Source: Candidatus Zipacnadia bacterium (GTDB lineage: Bacteria; Armatimonadota; UBA5377; JALGUK01). Taken from it: a stretch of 11,272 nt of DNA. The notes beneath the pieces are model-generated. The model ran no database searches and was not told where the DNA came from. It saw only the letters and a program-made list of their open reading frames with translations. The stretch lies in contig JALGUK010000071.1 in assembly GCA_029820875.1 (NCBI GenBank), positions 1 through 11,272 on the forward strand. Reading direction: 5' to 3'. Position numbers and translations under genes: made by a program. Positions 7,920 to 11,272 of the stretch are shown here, piece by piece. The stretch's first letter is position 1. Every line of letters starts with the position of its first letter.

Positions 7920-9548
7920 CTACTGAACCGGAACCCACTCGAATCCGTTCTTCTTCGTTATGCGGAATCGGCATCCGCGGATGTTGGAGCCGGTGCCCTC
8001 CTCGTAGTAGACGCAGTAAATAGTGCCGTCGGGCAGCTCCACCATTGACGGATACGCGCCGCCGTGCGATGGGTCAATTGATACATTTTTGCTCCAGGTC
8101 TTACCGCCATCGAGCGAGTAGTGCAAAGATGTAGCCGGCACTCTGTGGGCCAGTACCAGAACGCCCGCTTTGGTTCTTATCAGGCAGGGGCAGTGGCCGG
8201 GGAAGCCATACTCCCGCACCTTGCTCCACGTCCTGCCCATGTCCTCGGAGATTGCATAGCACATGGACTGGCCGCTTGTCGAGGTTCGGAGCGCCGCCAT
8301 CAGCCGCCCGTCGCCGAGTTTGCACACATCGGTCTCCGCGTCCAGGTACTTACCGCTGTCGCGCCCTATCAGCGCGAGGTCCTTCCAGGTGTCTCCGTTG
8401 TCGTAAGACTTGATGGTCGCTCCGAACGCCTTCCCACCGGCCTCGTGGTACAAACCCATTATCAGCGACCCGTCCGAGAGGACCCTCACCGGTGCGCTGC
8501 ATGCGAATGCGAGGTCCGAGTCGGTAATCACCCGTCGCGGTTTGCCGAATGTCTTCCCGCCGTCATTGGATATCGCCGTGTACACGGCGCAAGGGTGGTC
8601 CCCCGCGTCGTCGGGCCTCGGGCCCTTAGGCCAATAAGAAAACCAGTTGACGATTACGCGTCCGCCGGGCAGTTGCGCCACCGAGGGGTCGCGGTCGTCG
8701 TAGGGTGTGTCAATGAGCTTGACGGGGTCTGTCCAGCTCTTGCCGTTGTCCGAGGACCAGATTGCGGCGATAAACCCGCCCTTCGGGAGGTTCTCATTCG
8801 GCAGCGAGACATGGCCGTAGCCTGCGTAAAAGACGCACATCAGGTCGCCGTTGTCCAGCCTGCAAACATCGGGAAACGCACAGTAGTTGCCGCCCTCGTG
8901 CTGTGATGCGATGACCTGAGTCTTCTCTTTGACCACGGTGAAGGGTCCCTCCAATTGGGCGGGTTGACCTGTGATTTTGATGTTGCGGAACCGGATAAGC
9001 CCCTGACCGGCACGCAGGCCCACCAGCCCCTTGGAATAGGTCGCGTCGGTACCGGTGCCGATCTTGTCGCCGTTCAGGTAAAGCGTGAATTGACCGCCTT
9101 TGCCGACCACCCGGGCACTAACCCATTCTCCCAGAGGAATGTCGGCCTTGAACCGTTGCACCGGTTCTATCCATGGGTTTGTGTCATCGGAGCGCACGAA
9201 AATGGCCGCCTGGTTCTTCTGGTCGAGGTGCCAGTAGTAGCAGGTGTCGCTGGTGGTGGCCCGGAATGCGATGCCCGGAGCGCGCACGCCGGTATCCTGG
9301 TCCTCGATGAAAAACTCGAGCGTGATGTCGAAATCGGTGAACGCAGGTTCCTTGACGTATGCGAATGACTTGCCCGTCGCCTGGGTTTGGCGAATCTCCC
9401 CAGCGGCGACCTGCCACTTTCCGCCCACAAGAACCCATTGGTCCTTGCTCGTCAGGTCAGGCGTGATGCTCTTCGACTGACCGAACACCCATAGAGACCA
9501 GACCAAAGTGAAAACTATCAGGCCGGCGATTCCCATCACTTTTCGCAT
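7920..9548 (-). CDS. Secreted sialidase-like BNR/Asp-box protein with N-terminal concanavalin-like domain
   Basis: Probable exported glycosidase of the sialidase (neuraminidase) superfamily, 542 residues. Residues 1-24 form a signal peptide: MRK, a hydrophobic core, then a likely cleavage near VFG/QS. About 35-196 looks like a concanavalin/LamG-type domain related to DUF1080, with SFAYVKEPAFTDFDITLEF and FTLYLNGDKIGTG. About 205-535 is a beta-propeller with five Asp-box motifs: SSDNGKSW (265-272), SNDGGKTF (327-334), SYDNGDTW (381-388), SEDMGRTW (434-441) and SLDGGKTW (478-485). RDPSVAQLPGG, ETDVCKLGDGRL (E405) and GAYPSMVELPDG occupy the places of the catalytic Arg/Glu/Tyr regions, but a complete Arg triad cannot be proven by eye, so sialic acid specificity is uncertain. 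ATG 9548 is chosen over ATG 9566 because AAGGAG lies nine bases ahead and it gives a clean signal peptide. It is the first gene after the T-box and the only one there unrelated to amino acid synthesis. Confidence 0.85.
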   Translation of the reverse strand: MRKVMGIAGLIVFTLVWSLWVFGQSKSITPDLTSKDQWVLVGGKWQVAAGEIRQTQATGKSFAYVKEPAFTDFDITLEFFIEDQDTGVRAPGIAFRATTSDTCYYWHLDQKNQAAIFVRSDDTNPWIEPVQRFKADIPLGEWVSARVVGKGGQFTLYLNGDKIGTGTDATYSKGLVGLRAGQGLIRFRNIKITGQPAQLEGPFTVVKEKTQVIASQHEGGNYCAFPDVCRLDNGDLMCVFYAGYGHVSLPNENLPKGGFIAAIWSSDNGKSWTDPVKLIDTPYDDRDPSVAQLPGGRVIVNWFSYWPKGPRPDDAGDHPCAVYTAISNDGGKTFGKPRRVITDSDLAFACSAPVRVLSDGSLIMGLYHEAGGKAFGATIKSYDNGDTWKDLALIGRDSGKYLDAETDVCKLGDGRLMAALRTSTSGQSMCYAISEDMGRTWSKVREYGFPGHCPCLIRTKAGVLVLAHRVPATSLHYSLDGGKTWSKNVSIDPSHGGAYPSMVELPDGTIYCVYYEEGTGSNIRGCRFRITKKNGFEWVPVQ

Positions 9549-9557
9549 CTGGACACG

Positions 9558-9563
9558 CTCCTT
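9558..9563 (-). promoter_or_regulatory. Ribosome-binding site deciding the sialidase start
   Basis: AAGGAG lies 9 bases before ATG 9548. It overlaps the codons that would follow the upstream ATG 9566, which itself has only a weak AGGCGAA ahead of it. Confidence 0.65.
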
Positions 9564-9605
9564 CATTTCGCCTGGTTTGTATTCTCCCTGGCGGTATCTG
9601 TGACG

Positions 9606-9636
9606 AAAAAACCCCCCGCCCCCAAGGGACGAGAGG
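9606..9636 (-). terminator. Intrinsic terminator of the T-box leader
   Basis: The strand CCTCTCGTCCC pairs with GGGCGGGGGG over 10 pairs (two of them G-U) with one bulged U and a short TTGG loop, followed by six Ts (9611-9606). Its 5' arm overlaps the bases that form the 3' side of the antiterminator, so the two structures exclude each other as expected for a T-box. Confidence 0.9.
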
Positions 9637-9658
9637 TTGCTGGCCTTCAGCCTACCTT

Positions 9659-9672
9659 CGCGGTACCACCCT
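9659..9672 (-). promoter_or_regulatory. T-box consensus (antiterminator core)
   Basis: AGGGTGGTACCGCG matches the 14-base T-box consensus (AGGGTGGNACCGCG) at every position. TGGT pairs with the 3' end of an uncharged tRNA of discriminator A. Confidence 0.95.
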
Positions 9673-9901
9673 CGTTGCCGCAGCTACCCCGAAGGGAACC
9701 TGCGACCACTTAAGACGCTGTAACGTGCGTCACACGATGCTGGCCTCCGGACCTTTGCAAGTCCTTCGACCGATGGCTCGAGGGCGACATTCAGCCCTTC
9801 CAGACGCCGGACCTCTCACCTTACGCCGGCTCTCTGAGTCTGGAGAAGCGGCCTACTCCTCCCCGTCACTGCCTTTCACATTCTCTTTAGTTTTCCATTG
9901 C

Positions 9902-9930
9902 AGTATACCACTTATCTGACGCAAGGTCAA
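9902..9930 (-). promoter_or_regulatory. Sigma70-type promoter of the T-box/ilv operon
   Basis: TTGACC (9930-9925) and TATACT (9907-9902) are separated by exactly 17 bases, five of six consensus matches in each box. Transcription should start near 9895, just ahead of stem I of the riboswitch. Confidence 0.85.
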
Positions 9931-9985
9931 CAGAAGCGTAGAAAATACTGAAGTAGCAACACAGGTTACGCCTCCCACGACCGTC

Positions 9986-10014
9986 TTGACAACACGCTAC
10001 AGCTTTGCTACCAT
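9986..10014 (+). promoter_or_regulatory. Promoter of tRNA-Leu
   Basis: A perfect TTGACA (9986-9991), a 17-base spacer and TACCAT (10009-10014) place the start near 10021, about five bases before the mature tRNA. It diverges from the T-box promoter, with about 55 bases between the two -35 boxes. Confidence 0.75.
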
Positions 10015-10025
10015 AGGTGCAGGAT

Positions 10026-10113
10026 GCCGAAGTGGCGGAAATGGCAGACGCGCTGGATTCAGGATCCAGTGGGCATTGCGCCCGTGCCGGTTCAAATCCG
10101 GCCTTCGGCACCA
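10026..10113 (+). tRNA. tRNA-Leu(CAG)
   Basis: The 88-base gene folds as a class II tRNA. The acceptor stem is GCCGAAG/CTTCGGC with discriminator A (10110) and an encoded CCA (10111-10113). The anticodon stem CTGGA/TCCAG holds the loop TTCAGGA with anticodon CAG at 10060-10062, reading codon CUG. A long variable arm (around GGGCATTGCGCCC) identifies leucine type. The T arm is GCCGG/CCGGC with loop TTCAAAT. Confidence 0.97.
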
Positions 10114-10132
10114 AACCAGAACATCTATGCAA

Positions 10133-10154
10133 GGGCGCCCGCGTTTGGGCGCCC
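10133..10154 (+). terminator. GC-rich hairpin after tRNA-Leu, possible terminator
   Basis: GGGCGCCC is repeated on either side of a 6-base spacer; the unit is itself a palindrome, so an 8-bp all-G/C stem forms about 20 bases after the tRNA. The following sequence (ATTGTGCTT) is only moderately T-rich, so it may be a weak terminator or a processing boundary. Confidence 0.45.
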
Positions 10155-10165
10155 ATTGTGCTTGC

Positions 10166-10208
10166 CGGTGAAGGTGTCCGGGTGTCTTCGCCGAACATTC
10201 TTTTGCTT
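10166..10208 (+). terminator. Second candidate terminator between tRNA-Leu and beta-mannosidase
   Basis: CGGTGAAG (10166-10173) pairs with CTTCGCCG (10186-10193) over 8 bp with one G-T pair and a 12-base loop. A T-rich stretch (TTCTTTT) starts about four bases after the stem. The long loop and the gap before the Ts make this uncertain. Confidence 0.35.
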
Positions 10209-10237
10209 GTAGCGTACATCCACCGGAGGCTGCAAAC

Positions 10238-11272
10238 ATGCTCTCACTAAACGGCACATGGAAGCTGATGGACTTCGACCCGGGCGAAGGGGAGAAGGTC
10301 GGCGCACATCTGCCCGACTTCGACGATTCCGACTGGATGGACGTTGCCGTCCCCGGTGACGTGCACGACGCTCTTATTCGGGCCGGCCGCATTCCCCATC
10401 CTTACGACGGCATGAACATCGAGAAGTGCCGGTGGGTCGAGGACCGGCAGTGGTGGTACCGGACCACGTTTCCTGCAAGCACCCTCCCGGAGGGCGGCCG
10501 ATACGTCCTGCGCTGCATGGGCCTTGACACATTCGCACAGGTGTATGTAAACGGCGTGCTCGTCGGGGAGAGCCGGAACGCATTCGACGAGTACGAATTC
10601 GAGTTTCAGTTGGACGAAGGCACAAACAGCGTTACCGTCGCCGTGGCGTTCTCGCCGACGACGGCCGTAATTGAGCGGAACGACTCCTCATCCTACTGGG
10701 CCGCCTTCTACGCTCCAAGGGTCTGGGCGCGGAAGGCGCAAATGGCCTATGGCTGGGACTGGGGGCCGCGGCTGGCGACCGTGGGAATCTGGCGAGACGT
10801 GGTGATCGCCAGTCTGCGGCGGCCGCGTATCGAGAATGTATATGCGCGAACAGCTTCCATCAGTTCCGACCAAGACCTCACGCTTGAGGTCACTCTCGGT
10901 GGAGAGGCGGCGCAGGAGGGAACCCCGCCGGTTACAGCGCGGCGGCGGGTCGTCTCGAGTGAGACGGAACTGCGGCTGATAGTGCCCGACCCGAAGCTAT
11001 GGTGGACCCATGATATGGGAGAGCCGTTCTTGTACGATTTGCGCGTGCGATTGCTCAAGGACGATAAGGTCCTCGACGAGAAAAGCGCAAGAATCGGCAT
11101 CCGCACCATCGAGCTTCTGCAGGAGCCCAATGCCGATGACGGGACCAAGTCCTTCACGTTTTGCCTCAACGGCGTGAAGCTCTTCGCCAGGGGCGCCGAC
11201 TGGATTCCCGCCGACTCCATGATTGGCGGCGTCGAGCCGGAGCGCTACCGACGGCTGCTTGAGATGGCGCGC
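10238..11272 (+). CDS. GH2 beta-mannosidase (3' end cut by window edge)
   Basis: Glycoside hydrolase family 2 enzyme that probably removes terminal beta-linked mannose. The 345 codons in the window are less than half of the usual 800-plus residues. The N-terminal jelly-roll sugar-binding domain shows LNGTWKL (4-10), VPGDVH, and the RQWWYRTTF and GLDTFAQVYVNG elements. RKAQMAYGWDWGPRL is the signature of GH2 beta-mannosidases as opposed to beta-galactosidases or glucuronidases. The immunoglobulin-like second domain follows, with PKLWWTHDMGEPFLYDL, and the start of the catalytic barrel appears as LFARGADWIPADSM. The catalytic glutamates lie beyond the edge. No signal peptide is present, so it should act in the cytoplasm on imported oligosaccharides. 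ATG 10238 has GGAGG eight bases upstream. It starts 124 bases after tRNA-Leu; no convincing own promoter is seen, so limited readthrough from the tRNA promoter is possible. Confidence 0.93.
   Translation, partial: MLSLNGTWKLMDFDPGEGEKVGAHLPDFDDSDWMDVAVPGDVHDALIRAGRIPHPYDGMNIEKCRWVEDRQWWYRTTFPASTLPEGGRYVLRCMGLDTFAQVYVNGVLVGESRNAFDEYEFEFQLDEGTNSVTVAVAFSPTTAVIERNDSSSYWAAFYAPRVWARKAQMAYGWDWGPRLATVGIWRDVVIASLRRPRIENVYARTASISSDQDLTLEVTLGGEAAQEGTPPVTARRRVVSSETELRLIVPDPKLWWTHDMGEPFLYDLRVRLLKDDKVLDEKSARIGIRTIELLQEPNADDGTKSFTFCLNGVKLFARGADWIPADSMIGGVEPERYRRLLEMAR

Larger units (their letters stand above)
9606..9895 (-). ncRNA. T-box riboswitch (tRNA-sensing leader), probable Val/branched-chain type
   Basis: The leader RNA of about 290 bases shows the whole T-box plan. 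Stem I has the S-turn AGTA at 9857-9854, facing GAA at 9792-9790. Its arm pairs TCCAGAC (9846-9840 region) with GTCTGGA (9805-9799), and the distal part has the usual AGAGAGCCGG and GGTGAGAGG elements. A stem III lies at 9704-9679 (CGCAG/CTGCG, UUCG tetraloop). The conserved T-box AGGGTGGTACCGCG is at 9672-9659. In the antiterminator AGGG pairs with CCCT and GCG with CGT at about 9632-9625, leaving the UGGUACC bulge; the U after UGG predicts a tRNA with discriminator A. The specifier region AATGTCG holds three overlapping triplets, AUG, UGU and GUC (9788-9786). GUC (Val) fits the ilv genes, and UGU (Cys) is disfavoured because bacterial tRNA-Cys normally has U73. Binding of uncharged tRNA would allow readthrough. 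Confidence 0.95.

Noticed and set aside
9792..9794. CUG in the leader, which would match the neighbouring tRNA-Leu(CAG)
   Set aside because: Its G belongs to the GAA of the S-turn, so the triplet is upstream of the specifier position.
9725..9919. Plus-strand 64-codon open frame
   Set aside because: It is antisense to the structured T-box leader and has no ribosome-binding site or recognisable sequence.
9887..10219. Minus-strand open frame with a peptide of the type GFEPARAQCPLDPES
   Set aside because: It is the antisense translation of the tRNA-Leu gene and its flanks, a common false gene prediction.
1..11272. CRISPR array, transposon, prophage, toxin-antitoxin or defence system
   Set aside because: No regularly spaced repeats, transposase, integrase, or two-gene toxin modules are visible. 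Apart from the spacer elements noted, the genes are metabolic.

Overview
The window is a GC-rich bacterial region made up mostly of a minus-strand branched-chain amino acid (valine/isoleucine/leucine) biosynthesis operon. In transcription order it reads: a strong sigma70-type promoter (about 9930-9902), a T-box riboswitch with its terminator (about 9895-9606), a secreted sialidase-like protein, ilvD (broken), ilvB, ilvN, a small membrane protein of unknown function, ilvC, leuA and leuC, which runs off the left edge. All these genes point the same way with short spacers (5 to about 100 bases), so one transcript is likely. A possible second start is a TATAAT box just ahead of ilvD.

On the plus strand, a tRNA-Leu(CAG) gene and the start of a cytoplasmic GH2 beta-mannosidase diverge from the operon and run to the right edge.

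The biosynthetic genes form a coherent pathway. IlvB/IlvN make acetolactate (or acetohydroxybutyrate), IlvC reduces and isomerises it, IlvD dehydrates the product, and LeuA/LeuC divert 2-ketoisovalerate to leucine. IlvN keeps the residues of the valine site and LeuA keeps its C-terminal regulatory domain, so feedback control of the enzymes probably sits on top of T-box control of transcription.

The unexpected features are: (1) a secreted BNR/Asp-box glycosidase as first gene behind the amino-acid-sensing T-box; (2) an ilvD missing about 30 conserved residues and frameshifted at a TGCATGCA palindrome; (3) an IlvC whose NADPH-phosphate-binding loop lacks the usual Arg/Ser residues, suggesting NADH use; (4) an unknown three-helix membrane protein embedded between ilvN and ilvC with a 5-base gap to ilvC; and (5) repeat-like hairpins in several spacers.

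Taxonomy cannot be fixed from the sequence. A T-box, GC-rich codons, a KARI of the short class, a short-type DHAD, and sialidase plus GH2 glycosidases together would suit an uncultured glycan-degrading lineage such as Armatimonadota or a relative. That is a weak inference. I found no CRISPR array, transposase, phage gene or defence system.
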